From: Streptomyces sp. XY006
Lineage (GTDB): Bacteria > Actinomycetota > Actinomycetes > Streptomycetales > Streptomycetaceae
Assembly (NCBI RefSeq): GCF_002237655.1
Contig: NZ_NOKT01000020.1
Coordinates: 62,001 to 126,000, forward strand
Direction of reading: 5' to 3'
DNA: 64,000 nucleotides
The position numbers and the translations under genes were made by a program. The notes below the pieces were generated by a model. That model ran no database searches. It had not been told where the DNA came from and saw only the letters and a program-made list of their open reading frames with translations. Below, one piece after another: positions 25,445 to 33,807 of this stretch (positions are counted from its first letter, which is position 1; each line of letters begins with the position of its first letter).

Positions 25445-26527
25445 ATGGGAACGGGCAAGCGTGGCCTGATCGCGACGGCCGTGGCCGTGGTCTGCGCGAT
25501 CACGGTGCTGGCAGCGCCGGGCACGGCATTCGCGAGTCCCCACCCCGACCCCGAACCGACCTCCACCGCGAGCCCGGCCCGCACGCCCGGCCCGGACCTG
25601 GAAGCCGTCCGCGAGAAGCTCGACAAGCTCTACCGCGCGGCGGCCCGCGCCACCGACGAGTACAACGCCGCCGAGGAGAAGGCCGACCGGCAGTCCGCCG
25701 AGATCGTCAAGCTGGCCAAGAAGATCGTCAAGGGCAAGGAGCGGCTGGAGCAGCTCAGGAAGCGCGCGGGCGCCGCTGCCGCCGCCCAGTACCGCGGCGG
25801 CGGGCTCCCGCCCGAGGCCCGCCTGATGCTCAGCGACGACCCGCAGGAGTTCCTCGACGGCACGGGCCGCGTCCGCCAGGGCCACCACGCGACCAAGGGC
25901 CTGCTCGGTGAACTGACGCGCACACAGCAGGACTTGGAGCAGTACGCCAAGGACGCCTCCGCGCAGTGGAAGAAGCTGGAGGCGGGCCGCAAGGCCAAGG
26001 CCGCCGCCCAGAAGAAGATCGAGAAGCAGATCGCGCAGGCCGAGAAGCTGGAGTCCGAGCTGCGCGCGGAGGAGCAGGAGCGCCTCGCCGAGCTGGAGCA
26101 GGAGGCCGCGGACGAGGCCCAGACCGCCTGGCTGGACTCCGGCATCCTCGCCGAGATCGACGGCAAGGCCTCCGAGCAGGGCAAGAAGGCCGTCCAGTAC
26201 GCCACGGCCCAGGTCGGCAAGCCGTACCAGTGGGGCGCCGAGGGTCCGAAGAGCTACGACTGCTCGGGCCTGACCTCACAGGCCTGGATCAGCGCCGGAC
26301 GCGGCATACCGCGCACGTCGCAGGAGCAGTGGAAGCAGCTGCGGCGCATCGACGTCCGGCAGATGCGGCCCGGCGACCTCATCATCTACTTCGACGACGC
26401 CAGCCACGTCGCGATGTACATCGGCGACGGGGCGATCGTGCACGCCCCGCGGCCGGGCCGGACGGTCACCATCGCCGGGGCGGGATCCATGCCGATCCTC
26501 GGAGTGGTCCGGCCGGACGCCGGCTGA
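25445..26527 (+). CDS. Secreted NlpC/P60 peptidoglycan endopeptidase
   Basis: 360 residues. A signal peptide (about 1-31, cleaved near AFASP) is followed by a long charged coiled coil (about 50-235) and a C-terminal NlpC/P60 domain (about 245-358). The catalytic Cys273 is in SYDCSGLTSQAW, with the histidine of DASHVAMYIG and a further His in IVHAPRPG. This RipA-like architecture cuts peptide stems in the cell wall during growth or spore development. GGGGGACGA precedes the ATG. Confidence 0.94.
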   Translation: MGTGKRGLIATAVAVVCAITVLAAPGTAFASPHPDPEPTSTASPARTPGPDLEAVREKLDKLYRAAARATDEYNAAEEKADRQSAEIVKLAKKIVKGKERLEQLRKRAGAAAAAQYRGGGLPPEARLMLSDDPQEFLDGTGRVRQGHHATKGLLGELTRTQQDLEQYAKDASAQWKKLEAGRKAKAAAQKKIEKQIAQAEKLESELRAEEQERLAELEQEAADEAQTAWLDSGILAEIDGKASEQGKKAVQYATAQVGKPYQWGAEGPKSYDCSGLTSQAWISAGRGIPRTSQEQWKQLRRIDVRQMRPGDLIIYFDDASHVAMYIGDGAIVHAPRPGRTVTIAGAGSMPILGVVRPDAG

Positions 26528-26859
26528 ATCGCCCACCGCACACCGGATATCGGACGCCGGGCATCGGACGCCGGGCACCGGCGGCGGACCACCGAAACCC
26601 GCGGTGACCTGCGACACGTGACCCACCCCACGCCGAACACCCGCACCGACAGCGCGCCGACGTGACGTTCGTCATCCCCGCGGCATCCCACCCCTGTCCA
26701 ACTGCGGGGCCATATCGCGGCATATGACACTGGCCGATGGCACAGCGGCGTGGCTCACACCATTCCAATGCGGCGCCGACACCCGCTATGGTCCCGGTCG
26801 GTGGGTCGAGGTCCCTCGCCCCCGCCATGCCCTCGGGGGGAGGGAAGGAACCCAAGACA
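26528..26859 (+). other. 332-bp gap before the SpoIIE phosphatase gene
   Basis: No gene is supported. A frame open to the downstream gene from 26737 would add 41 low-complexity residues; I prefer the ATG at 26860. Short repeats (CGGACGCCGGGCATCGGACGCCGGGC) lie at about 26550-26580, just past the NlpC/P60 stop. Confidence 0.5.
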
Positions 26860-28209
26860 ATGCCCGTACCCATACCGCGGCAGAGAGCCATCCCGGCCGC
26901 GGAGAGTGGTCAGGCGCAGGCCGCGTCCGCATGCGGCGGCTCCGCCGAGGACTCCCTGACGGACGCCTCGGCGCAGACCCCGCGCACCCCGGACACCGCC
27001 GGAAACACCACGGACAAGGTGGAGCACCACCCCGCCCACACCAACCTGACGCTGCTGCTGATCGAGGACGACCCGGCGGGCTCACCGATCGTGCCGGACA
27101 TGCTCGACCAGGCCGGCAAGCCGATCCGCGTCCGCACGGCCCGCAACCTCACGGAGGCCGAGCGGCTGCTGACCGACGACGTCCACTGCATCCTGCTGGA
27201 CCTCGCGCTGTCCGCGCCCGGCCGCAGCGACTCCGACGACGAGCTCGCCGTGCTCCGGCACGTGCTGGAGCTCGCCCCCCGGCACGCCGTCCTGGCGCTG
27301 ACCGCGTCGGGCGACGCCGAGCGCGGCGCGGAGGCGGTGCGCGTGGGCGCCCAGGACTACCTTTTCCGCGACGAGCTGGACGGCCGGCTGCTGAGCCGCG
27401 CGATCCGCTACGCGGTGGAGCGCAAGCGCTCCGAGTCGGCCGAGCGCCGGCTCGCCGAGGGCAAGCTGCGCGCGCAGGAGAACCGCCGACTGGAGCGCGG
27501 CCTGCTGCCGACCCCGCTGCTGGAGGGCTCCTCGCTGCGCTTCGCCGCCCGCTACCGCCCGGGCCGCTCGCGCGCCCTGCTCGGCGGTGACTTCTACGAC
27601 GTCGTGCGCACGCCGGACGGCACGGTGCACGCCATGATCGGTGACGTCTGCGGCCATGGCCCGGACGAGGCCGCCCTCGGTGTGGAGCTGCGGATCGCGT
27701 GGCGTGCGCTGACGCTGGCGGGCCTGTGCGGCGATCAGCTGCTGGGCACGCTGCAGCAGGTGCTGGAGCACGAGCGGGCCGACGACGAGATCTTCGCGAC
27801 CCTGTGCACGGTGGACATCGCGCCGGACGGCCGCCGAGCCGGACTGTGCCTGGCGGGCCACCCCTCCCCGCTGCTGGCCGGCCCCGGCCGGCCGGCCCGG
27901 CTGCTGCCGTACGACAACAACGGCCCGGCGCTCGGGCTGCTGCCGGGGGCGCGCTGGCCGCGGATGCAGGTGGAGCTGGGCGCCGAGTGGAGCCTGATGC
28001 TCTACACCGACGGTCTGATCGAGGGCCGCGTCGGCGAGGGCGGGGAGCGGCTGGGCCAGGAGGGCATGACCGAGATGGTCCGCCGCCAGTTCGCCGAGGG
28101 ACTGCGCGGCGAGCGGCTGCTGCAGGCGGCGGTGAACGAGGTACGCGACCTCAACGGCGGCGAGCTGACGGACGACGTGGCGGTACTGCTGCTGGACCGG
28201 GTGCCGTAG
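26860..28209 (+). CDS. Receiver plus SpoIIE-type serine phosphatase
   Basis: 449 residues. A receiver-like domain (about 65-190) has LLLIEDDP and phospho-acceptor Asp in CILLDLAL, but the usual switch lysine position reads QDYLFRDEL (Arg). A helical linker (ERKRSESAERRLAEGKLRAQE) leads to a PP2C/SpoIIE domain with GGDFYDVV, IGDVCGHGPDEA, LYTDGLIEGR and DDVAVLLL. Proteins of this build act in partner-switching control of anti-sigma factors. GGAAGGAA precedes the ATG. Confidence 0.88.
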   Translation: MPVPIPRQRAIPAAESGQAQAASACGGSAEDSLTDASAQTPRTPDTAGNTTDKVEHHPAHTNLTLLLIEDDPAGSPIVPDMLDQAGKPIRVRTARNLTEAERLLTDDVHCILLDLALSAPGRSDSDDELAVLRHVLELAPRHAVLALTASGDAERGAEAVRVGAQDYLFRDELDGRLLSRAIRYAVERKRSESAERRLAEGKLRAQENRRLERGLLPTPLLEGSSLRFAARYRPGRSRALLGGDFYDVVRTPDGTVHAMIGDVCGHGPDEAALGVELRIAWRALTLAGLCGDQLLGTLQQVLEHERADDEIFATLCTVDIAPDGRRAGLCLAGHPSPLLAGPGRPARLLPYDNNGPALGLLPGARWPRMQVELGAEWSLMLYTDGLIEGRVGEGGERLGQEGMTEMVRRQFAEGLRGERLLQAAVNEVRDLNGGELTDDVAVLLLDRVP

Positions 28210-28295
28210 CCGGGACTCCGCCCTGCGGATCCGGGTGCGTTAGCCGGGGCTCCACCCTGCCGAGCCGGGTGCCGTAGCCGGGATTCCGCTCTGCC
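28197..28295. repeat. 34-bp tandem repeats overlapping the SpoIIE gene stop
   Basis: Units start at 28197, 28231 and 28265 with CCGGGTGCCGTAGCCGGG. The TAG of the gene is in the first unit, and the same end (GGTGCCGTAG) is repeated in the third. Confidence 0.85.
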
Positions 28296-28304
28296 CGGCG
28301 TGGT

Positions 28305-28637
28305 CTAGCGGCCGCCGTTGTACGGGCCGTACGGGCCGTCGCTGCTGGAGCCGCGGCTGCTGCGGCCGCCGCCCGGGAGGGCGCGGATCGCCGGGCGTAC
28401 GTCGACCATGTACACGATCGTCGCGATGAGGCCGATGATCGGCAGGAACGACAGGATCGGGAAGAGCAGGTTCACCACGAAGGCGATCCCGAGGATGATC
28501 AGCCAGAACGGCTTGGTCTTCTTGTCGGCCGCGCGGTAGGCGTCCTCCCGGCGCACGGCGGCGTCCAGGAGGGCGAAGCCGCTGAAAACGATCAGGGCCA
28601 TGCTCAGAAGCCACATAAACCCTGCGAAGCCCTGCAT
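28305..28637 (-). CDS. DUF2516 membrane protein
   Basis: 110 residues from the ATG at 28637. Two or three membrane helices are visible: FAGFMWLLSMALIVFSGFALL (about 4-24) and WLIILGIAFVVNLLFPILSFLPIIGLIATIVYMV (about 44-78), with DVRPAI after them. The Gly/Ser/Tyr tail is disordered. It lies downstream of the HBHA-like gene on the same strand, as in mycobacteria, but a terminator separates them. Confidence 0.82.
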   Translation of the reverse strand: MQGFAGFMWLLSMALIVFSGFALLDAAVRREDAYRAADKKTKPFWLIILGIAFVVNLLFPILSFLPIIGLIATIVYMVDVRPAIRALPGGGRSSRGSSSDGPYGPYNGGR

Positions 28638-28697
28638 CAGCACAACGTCCACCACCCGACTCGGCTCGTCCCTACTGCGGTCACCGTACCCGTACAA

Positions 28698-28728
28698 CGG
28701 GCCGGGCACCCCCAGGGTGCCCGGCCCG
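28698..28728 (-). terminator. Intrinsic terminator after the HBHA-like gene
   Basis: A perfect 14-bp stem CGGGCCGGGCACCC / GGGTGCCCGGCCCG with a 3-nt loop, 13 bp past the stop. Confidence 0.85.
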
Positions 28729-28741
28729 CGTCGGCCTCCGG

Positions 28742-29416
28742 TTACTTCGCCGGGGGCGTCGTCTTCTTGGCGGTGCCGGTCTTGCGCGCCGGGGCCTTCT
28801 TGGCCGGGGCCTTCTTCGCCGCGGCGGCCTTGGCCTCGGAGGCGATGACCTCGGCGGGCTTCGCCGGCTCCTCCGCGACCTTGACCGGCTCGGGCTTCGG
28901 CTCGACCGCGATCGCCAGCTCCTCGACGCTCTCGGCGACGTCCTCGATGCCGTCGGCGGCCTCGCCGCGCCAGGTGCGGACGGCCTTCTCGCCGTGCTCG
29001 GCGACCTTCTCGTAGGTCTCGCGGGCCTTGACGGCGTACTCGGCGGCCACGCCGACGCCGCGCAGCGCGAGGTCCTGGGCGCTCTCGCCGAACTTCTTCA
29101 GGTCCGCGTCGATCGTGCTGCCGATCTTCTTGACGTCGAAGGAGCCGATGAACTCCGTGACCTTGTTCTGCAGGTTCTCCTGCGTCTCCTTGACGCGGGC
29201 GGAGGCCTCCTTGGCCCGGGCGGAGGCCTTCTCCTGGACGGCCTTGGTGTCGGTGTTGCGCACGGCGTCGAACCGGGCCGGCGCCTCGGACCGCAGCTGC
29301 TCGACCAGGGCCGGCACCTTCTTGGCCTGCTGAAGGGCGAGGTCGGCGGTGCCCGCCGCGAAGTAGAGCGGGGTCGGGTCGCTGAGGGTCTTGCGCAGGT
29401 CGTCGGTGATGGCCAT
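28742..29416 (-). CDS. Heparin-binding hemagglutinin-like protein
   Basis: 224 residues. An all-helical coiled-coil region (about 1-165: LYFAAGTADLALQQAKKVPALV and EKASARAKEASARVKET) is followed by an Ala/Lys/Pro-rich tail (KKAPAKKAPARKTG) as in mycobacterial HBHA. In mycobacteria the Lys-rich end binds sulfated glycans and may be methylated; a role in spore or cell-surface biology here is a guess. It is downstream of an XRE regulator, the same order as in Mycobacterium. Confidence 0.85.
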   Translation of the reverse strand: MAITDDLRKTLSDPTPLYFAAGTADLALQQAKKVPALVEQLRSEAPARFDAVRNTDTKAVQEKASARAKEASARVKETQENLQNKVTEFIGSFDVKKIGSTIDADLKKFGESAQDLALRGVGVAAEYAVKARETYEKVAEHGEKAVRTWRGEAADGIEDVAESVEELAIAVEPKPEPVKVAEEPAKPAEVIASEAKAAAAKKAPAKKAPARKTGTAKKTTPPAK

Positions 29417-29497
29417 GGTGATGGTCCTCCCGGATTCTGTCTGAGGGTTCGGCTGAGGGTTGGTGATCCGCGGCGGTGGCCGGTGCCCTGGTCCGGC

Positions 29498-30184
29498 TCA
29501 GCCGGCCGTCCGCCGCGGATCGGTGTCGCTGCCGCCGGCGCCCTTGCGGGTGCGGCGGGTGGCGGGCGTGCCGCCGTCGGTCTTGCGGGTGCGGCGGACC
29601 GGCGTGGCGGGGGCGGACCCGTCGCCGTCACTGTCGCCGTCGGCGGGGAACTCCACGGTCCGGTCGCCGCCGTCGGCCGTGCGGGGCCGGCGTATCCCGG
29701 TACCGGCACCGGAGGCGTCCCCGCGCGAGACTCCGTCCACGGCCCCGGCGCCGTCCACGGCCACGACGCCATCCACGGTCACCGCGCCGGTCGCGGCCAC
29801 CACACCGTCCGCGGCCACCACGCCATCCGAGCTCCCGAACCCGTTCTCCTTGCGGAACGACTCGTAGATCTGCAGCAGCACCTGCTTCTGCCGCTCGTTC
29901 AGCGTGGGATCGGCGAGGATGACCGCGCGGGTCTCCACCTCGTCCCGGTCCCGCTCGGCGTCGAGGATCCCGGCGCGGACGTACAGCGTCTCGGCGGAGA
30001 TCCGCAGGGCCTTGGCGACCTGCTGCAGCACCTCCGCGCTCGGCTTGCGCAGCCCGCGCTCGATCTGGCTCAGGTACGGATTGGACACCCCGGCGGCGTC
30101 GGCGAGCTGCCGCAGCGACAGCTGCGCGTTGCGCCGCTGCTCGCGGAGGTAGTCACCGAGATTGCCGACGTTGAGCGATGCCAT
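29498..30184 (-). CDS. XRE-family regulator next to the HBHA-like gene
   Basis: 228 residues from the ATG at 30184. The helix-turn-helix is at about 10-66 (LSLRQLADAAGVSNPYLSQIERG), followed by LNERQKQVLLQIYESFRKE. The C-terminal half is low complexity with DGVVAADGVV-type repeats and a basic end (RRTRKTDGG, TRRTRKGAGG). A perfect palindrome just upstream suggests autoregulation. The gap to the HBHA-like gene is 81 bp. Confidence 0.88.
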   Translation of the reverse strand: MASLNVGNLGDYLREQRRNAQLSLRQLADAAGVSNPYLSQIERGLRKPSAEVLQQVAKALRISAETLYVRAGILDAERDRDEVETRAVILADPTLNERQKQVLLQIYESFRKENGFGSSDGVVAADGVVAATGAVTVDGVVAVDGAGAVDGVSRGDASGAGTGIRRPRTADGGDRTVEFPADGDSDGDGSAPATPVRRTRKTDGGTPATRRTRKGAGGSDTDPRRTAG

Positions 30185-30213
30185 GACTCCACAGTGCAGC
30201 ACCGCGCTAACTA

Positions 30214-30233
30214 TTGCAAGCACCCGCTTGCAA
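30214..30233. promoter_or_regulatory. Perfect 20-bp palindrome, likely operator of the XRE gene
   Basis: TTGCAAGC, ACCC, GCTTGCAA, 30 bp before the start codon and next to a TAGTTA that may be part of the -10. Confidence 0.75.
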
Positions 30234-30283
30234 AAGTGCGCCACACCACCCGGCCGGCCGCTCGCCGCGCAGGCTCCCGGGTG

Positions 30284-30571
30284 TCACGCCGTCCGGGCTG
30301 GTACCCCGACGATGCAGAAGGGATGCCCGGCAGGATCGGTCAGGACGCGCCACTTCTCCGCGTTCGGCTGCCGGTCCGGCCTGCCCGCGCCCAGCTCCAG
30401 CAGCCGGGCCTCGGCCCGGTCCAGGTCCTCGACCCGGAAGCAGCAGTGCAGTTGCTGGGGCACCGCCGGGTCGGGCCAGCTGGGCGGGCGGTGTCCGTCG
30501 ACCCGCTGGAAACCGAGGGTGAGGTTCCGCCGATCCGCCCGGAGGTGGCATGTCCGTCTTGGCGAGCACAC
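30284..30571 (-). pseudogene. C-terminal fragment of a VOC (glyoxalase-like) protein
   Basis: 95 residues in frame, of which the last 65 match the second half of a VOC domain (PQQLHCCFRVEDLDRAEARL, then GAGRPDRQPNAEKWRVLTDP and AGHPFCIV). The first beta-alpha-beta half, normally about 50-60 residues, is missing and the N-terminal 25 residues are unlike the family. It starts 1 bp after the stop of the methyltransferase gene. A full-length VOC homologue with the same ending occurs at 48630. Confidence 0.65.
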
Positions 30572-30572
30572 G

Positions 30573-31232
30573 CTAACTGCCGCAACTCCTCGGCCTGTAC
30601 GCCAGAAACGTGCCCGACCGTCTCCCGGAGCCGCCCTCCGGTTCCTGCACCACCCGCGTCGTGACCACCAGCCCGGCCTCCTCCAGCAGGCCGGCGATGC
30701 GGTCCGGCGGGAGCAGGTACGACGCGTAGGACACCGGGTGGTCGCCGTAGGCCCGGGTCGGGCGCAGGTGCTCGCCGTCGCCCACGTGGCCGGCCAGCAT
30801 GAGCACGCCGCCGGGCGCGAGGGTGCGGTGGAACTCGGCGAAGACGGTGGGCAGATGGCGGGGCGGGGTGTGGTGCGTGGCGTAGTGGGCGAGGATGCCG
30901 CCGAGCTCGCCGCTGCCGATGTCCAGGGCCGTCATCGAGCCGGTGGTGAAGCGGAGCTCCGGGTGGGCCGCCCGGGCCAGTTCGACCATGCGCGGTGAGA
31001 GGTCGACGCCGAACGCCCGCACTCCGAGGGCGGACAGGTGGGCCGTCACCTTGCCGGGGCCGCAGCCCAGGTCGGCGACCGGCCCCAGGGGCCGGGCGAG
31101 TTCGGCGAAGGCGGCGAGCATGGCGCGGGACACCGGGTCCAGTCCGGCCGGTTCGCTCACGCGCCGGGCGTACTCCGCGGCCACGGTGTCGTACGACTCC
31201 CGGACCTCGGTGAGATAGGAGGGGTCGGTCAT
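30573..31232 (-). CDS. Class I SAM-dependent methyltransferase
   Basis: 219 residues. Motif I is VADLGCGPGKVTAHL (about 53-67), then FGVDLSPRMVELAR, GILAHYATHHTP and LAPGGVLMLAGHVG. This is the UbiE-like small-molecule methyltransferase type with N-terminal YDTVAAEYARR. Substrate unknown. TAGCGT is 6 nt before the ATG on the minus strand, so it is probably leaderless. Confidence 0.9.
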   Translation of the reverse strand: MTDPSYLTEVRESYDTVAAEYARRVSEPAGLDPVSRAMLAAFAELARPLGPVADLGCGPGKVTAHLSALGVRAFGVDLSPRMVELARAAHPELRFTTGSMTALDIGSGELGGILAHYATHHTPPRHLPTVFAEFHRTLAPGGVLMLAGHVGDGEHLRPTRAYGDHPVSYASYLLPPDRIAGLLEEAGLVVTTRVVQEPEGGSGRRSGTFLAYRPRSCGS

Positions 31233-31238
31233 GCCGAG

Positions 31239-31244
31239 ACGCTA
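31239..31244 (-). promoter_or_regulatory. -10 box TAGCGT, leaderless methyltransferase gene
   Basis: TAGCGT on the minus strand is 6 nt before the ATG at 31232. Confidence 0.5.
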
Positions 31245-31345
31245 GTCGCCGGGCGCTGACACTTCGGCCGTACGCCCGTGGCAGTACCCCGGGTTGCTCC
31301 CGCCGGCAGACGCCGCAGCGGTCGGGGACCGGCAGCGTGGGGCGG

Positions 31346-31885
31346 GTGAAGACCAACACCTCGAAACCGCGGCTCGGGCGGGTCGGGCGGCGGGGCGTGC
31401 TCGTCGTGCATGTCCTCGCCTCCGCGAGCTGGCTCGGGCTCACGCTCGGGCTGCTCGCGCTCGGCGTCACCGCCGCGACGACCGGTTCCGCCGTGACCAT
31501 GGAGACCTCCGTACGCGCCATGCGGCTGTTCGCCGACTGGCTGCTGCTGCCCGTCGCGTTCCTGACCCTCCTCAGCGGTCTGGTGCTGTCCCTCGGCACC
31601 CCGTGGGGGCTGGCGCGGCACCGGTGGGTCGTCACGAAGTTCTGGCTGACCCTCGCCACCACCACCGCCACGGCGTTCGCCCTGCGCCCCGGCGTGCACG
31701 CGGCCGTCAGCGCCGTCGCCGCGGGCGGGCCGCTGCCCGACGCCGGGGACGTGCTGTTCGGACCGGTCGTCTCGCTGTCCGCCTACGTCTTCATGACCGC
31801 GATCTCCGTCCTGAAGCCATGGGGACCGACCCGGCGGGGAAGGAGGCTGCGAGCGCTCGCGACACGACCCCGACAGCAGGCCTAA
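31346..31885 (+). CDS. Four-helix membrane protein of unknown function
   Basis: About 179 residues from GTG 31346 (a GTG at 31337 is also in frame). Four hydrophobic helices are visible: GVLVVHVLASASWLGLTLGLLAL, WLLLPVAFLTLLSGLVLSL, FWLTLATTTATAFAL and VSLSAYVFMTAISVLK. The H-x4-W of the first helix (VHVLASASW) resembles DUF2269/CopD-like membrane proteins. CAGCGT lies 7 nt before GTG 31346, which may be leaderless. It lies upstream of a TetR gene. Confidence 0.7.
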   Translation: MKTNTSKPRLGRVGRRGVLVVHVLASASWLGLTLGLLALGVTAATTGSAVTMETSVRAMRLFADWLLLPVAFLTLLSGLVLSLGTPWGLARHRWVVTKFWLTLATTTATAFALRPGVHAAVSAVAAGGPLPDAGDVLFGPVVSLSAYVFMTAISVLKPWGPTRRGRRLRALATRPRQQA

Positions 31886-31895
31886 AGAACATTGC

Positions 31896-31922
31896 CACTT
31901 GCCTAAAGATGTTAGGCAAGTG
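31896..31922. promoter_or_regulatory. Perfect 27-bp inverted repeat, likely TetR operator
   Basis: CACTTGCCTAA, AGATG, TTAGGCAAGTG, 36 bp before the TetR gene. A second half-site GCCTAAAGA begins at 31880, 21 bp upstream of the same word in the palindrome. Confidence 0.8.
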
Positions 31923-31957
31923 CACAATCGTTTTCGGCAGGCAGGAGGGAGCGTCAT

Positions 31958-32554
31958 ATGGCACGCGCAGGACTGACCCCGGAGCGACTGACCCGGGCCG
32001 GGGCGGAACTCGCCGACGAGGTGGGCTTCGACCAGGTCACCGTCTCGGCACTGGCCCGGCGGTTCGACGTCAAGGTCGCGAGCCTGTACTCGCACGTCAA
32101 GAACTCCCAGGACCTCAAGACCCGGATCGCCCTGCTCGCGCTCACCGAACTCGCCGACCGCGCCGCCGAGGCCCTGGCCGGACGGTCCGGCAAGGACGCG
32201 CTGGCCGCCCTCGCGAACGTCTACCGCGACTACGCCCGGGAGCACCCCGGCCGCTACGCCGCCGCCCAGCTGCGGCTGGACCCCGAGACGGCCGCCGCGA
32301 GCGCCGGCGTCCGGCACGCCCGGATGACCCGGGCCCTGCTGCGCGGCTACGACCTGACGGAACCCGACCAGACCCACGCCGTCCGGCTGCTGGGCAGCGT
32401 CTTCCACGGCTACGTCAGCCTGGAGCTGGGCGGCGGGTTCAGCCACAGCGCCCCCGACACCGACGTCACCTGGGCGCGGATCCTCGACGCCCTCGACACG
32501 CTGCTGCGCAACTGGCCCGCACCGGGCGAACCCCCTACGGACCCCCGAGGCTGA
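31958..32554 (+). CDS. TetR-family regulator with WHG-type ligand domain
   Basis: 198 residues. The N-terminal helix-turn-helix (ADEVGFDQVTVSALARRFDVKVASLYSHVKN) is typical; the C-terminal domain has GSVFHGYVSLELGGGF, as in TetR WHG-domain proteins. GCAGGAGGGA precedes the ATG. Only 4 bp separate it from the SGNH hydrolase gene, so they form an operon likely under control of the palindrome at 31896. Confidence 0.9.
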   Translation: MARAGLTPERLTRAGAELADEVGFDQVTVSALARRFDVKVASLYSHVKNSQDLKTRIALLALTELADRAAEALAGRSGKDALAALANVYRDYAREHPGRYAAAQLRLDPETAAASAGVRHARMTRALLRGYDLTEPDQTHAVRLLGSVFHGYVSLELGGGFSHSAPDTDVTWARILDALDTLLRNWPAPGEPPTDPRG

Positions 32555-32558
32555 CACC

Positions 32559-33752
32559 ATGCACACCGAGCCCGACTGGATCACCACGCCCCTCACCGCG
32601 GACCTGCTGCGCGGCGCCCTCGACCTGGAGCGCACCGAACACGGCCTGCTCCCGCACCGGCTGCCGGCCCGGGCCCGCGCCCAGAACACCGACGCGCAGC
32701 TGGCCATGGCCGAGGCCCAGCCCTCCGGCGTACGGCTGGCCTTCCGCACCGCCGCGACCGCCGTCGAGCTGGACATCCTGCGCACCAAGCGCGACTACAG
32801 CGGCTTCCCGCCCCGCCCGGACGGCCAGTACGACCTGCTCGTCGACGGCCGCCCGGCCGGCCAGGCCCCGGCGAACGGCGGCAACGTCCTCACGATCGAC
32901 CTGGCCACGTGGAGCGGCACGGTGACCGACGGCCCGGTCGGCACCGTCCGCTTCACGGACCTGCCCGCGCGCGAGAAGGACGTCGAGATCTGGCTCCCGC
33001 ACAACGAGACCACCGAGCTCGTCGCCCTGCGCGCGGACGCGCCCGTGCAGCCCGCACCGGACCGGGGCCGCAGGGTGTGGCTGCACCACGGCAGTTCGAT
33101 CAGCCACGGCACCGATGCCGCGAGCCCGACGGGCGTGTGGCCGGCGGTGGCCGCGTTGCAGGGCGGGGTGGAGCTGATCAACCTCGGGCTGGGCGGCAGC
33201 GCGATGCTCGACCCGTTCACCGCGCGGGCCATGCGGGACACCCCGGCCGACCTGATCAGCGTCAAGATGGGCATCAACATCGTCAACCAGGACGTGATGC
33301 GGCGGCGCGCCTTCGGGCCGGCCCTGCACGGCTTCCTCGACACGATCCGCGAGGGGCACCCCGACACGCCGCTGCTGCTCGTCTCCCCCATCCACTGCGC
33401 CATCCACGAGACCACGCCCGGGCCCACCGCCCCGGACCTGAGCGCGGTCGGCGAGGGCCGGCTGCTGTTCTCCGCCATGGGCGACCCGGCGGAGATCCCC
33501 ACCGGGAAGCTCACGCTCGGCGTCGTGCGCGAGGAGATGGCCCGCATCGTGCACCAGCGCGCCGCTGAGGACCCCCACCTGCACTACCTCGACGGACTCG
33601 ACCTCTACGGCGAGACCGACGCGGCCGAACTCCCGCTGCCGGACCGGGTCCACCCCGACGCCGCCACCCACCGCCGCATCGGCGAACGCTTCGCGGAGCG
33701 GGCCTTCACCGGCAAGGGCCCCTTCGCCGAGCCCGCACGCCCCGGCGACTGA
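32559..33752 (+). CDS. SGNH/GDSL-family hydrolase
   Basis: 397 residues. An N-terminal beta-sandwich-like domain (about 1-165) precedes the SGNH domain. Catalytic Ser is in HHGSSISHG (block I), with LINLGLGGSAM (block II Gly), VKMGINIVN (block III Asn) and LPDRVHPDA (Asp-x-x-His, block V). Such esterases act on acylated sugars or small esters; no signal peptide is visible. The paired TetR may sense its substrate. Confidence 0.88.
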   Translation: MHTEPDWITTPLTADLLRGALDLERTEHGLLPHRLPARARAQNTDAQLAMAEAQPSGVRLAFRTAATAVELDILRTKRDYSGFPPRPDGQYDLLVDGRPAGQAPANGGNVLTIDLATWSGTVTDGPVGTVRFTDLPAREKDVEIWLPHNETTELVALRADAPVQPAPDRGRRVWLHHGSSISHGTDAASPTGVWPAVAALQGGVELINLGLGGSAMLDPFTARAMRDTPADLISVKMGINIVNQDVMRRRAFGPALHGFLDTIREGHPDTPLLLVSPIHCAIHETTPGPTAPDLSAVGEGRLLFSAMGDPAEIPTGKLTLGVVREEMARIVHQRAAEDPHLHYLDGLDLYGETDAAELPLPDRVHPDAATHRRIGERFAERAFTGKGPFAEPARPGD

Positions 33753-33807
33753 GCGAGGCCGGTGGCCCCCCGGCCACCAGCCGTACGGCGGCGGAACGTG
33801 GTGCCGT

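Noticed and set aside
30214..30233. Palindrome as a Nur box
   Set aside because: The TTGCAA arms are 8 bp apart, whereas the known Nur site has a shorter spacer of 5.
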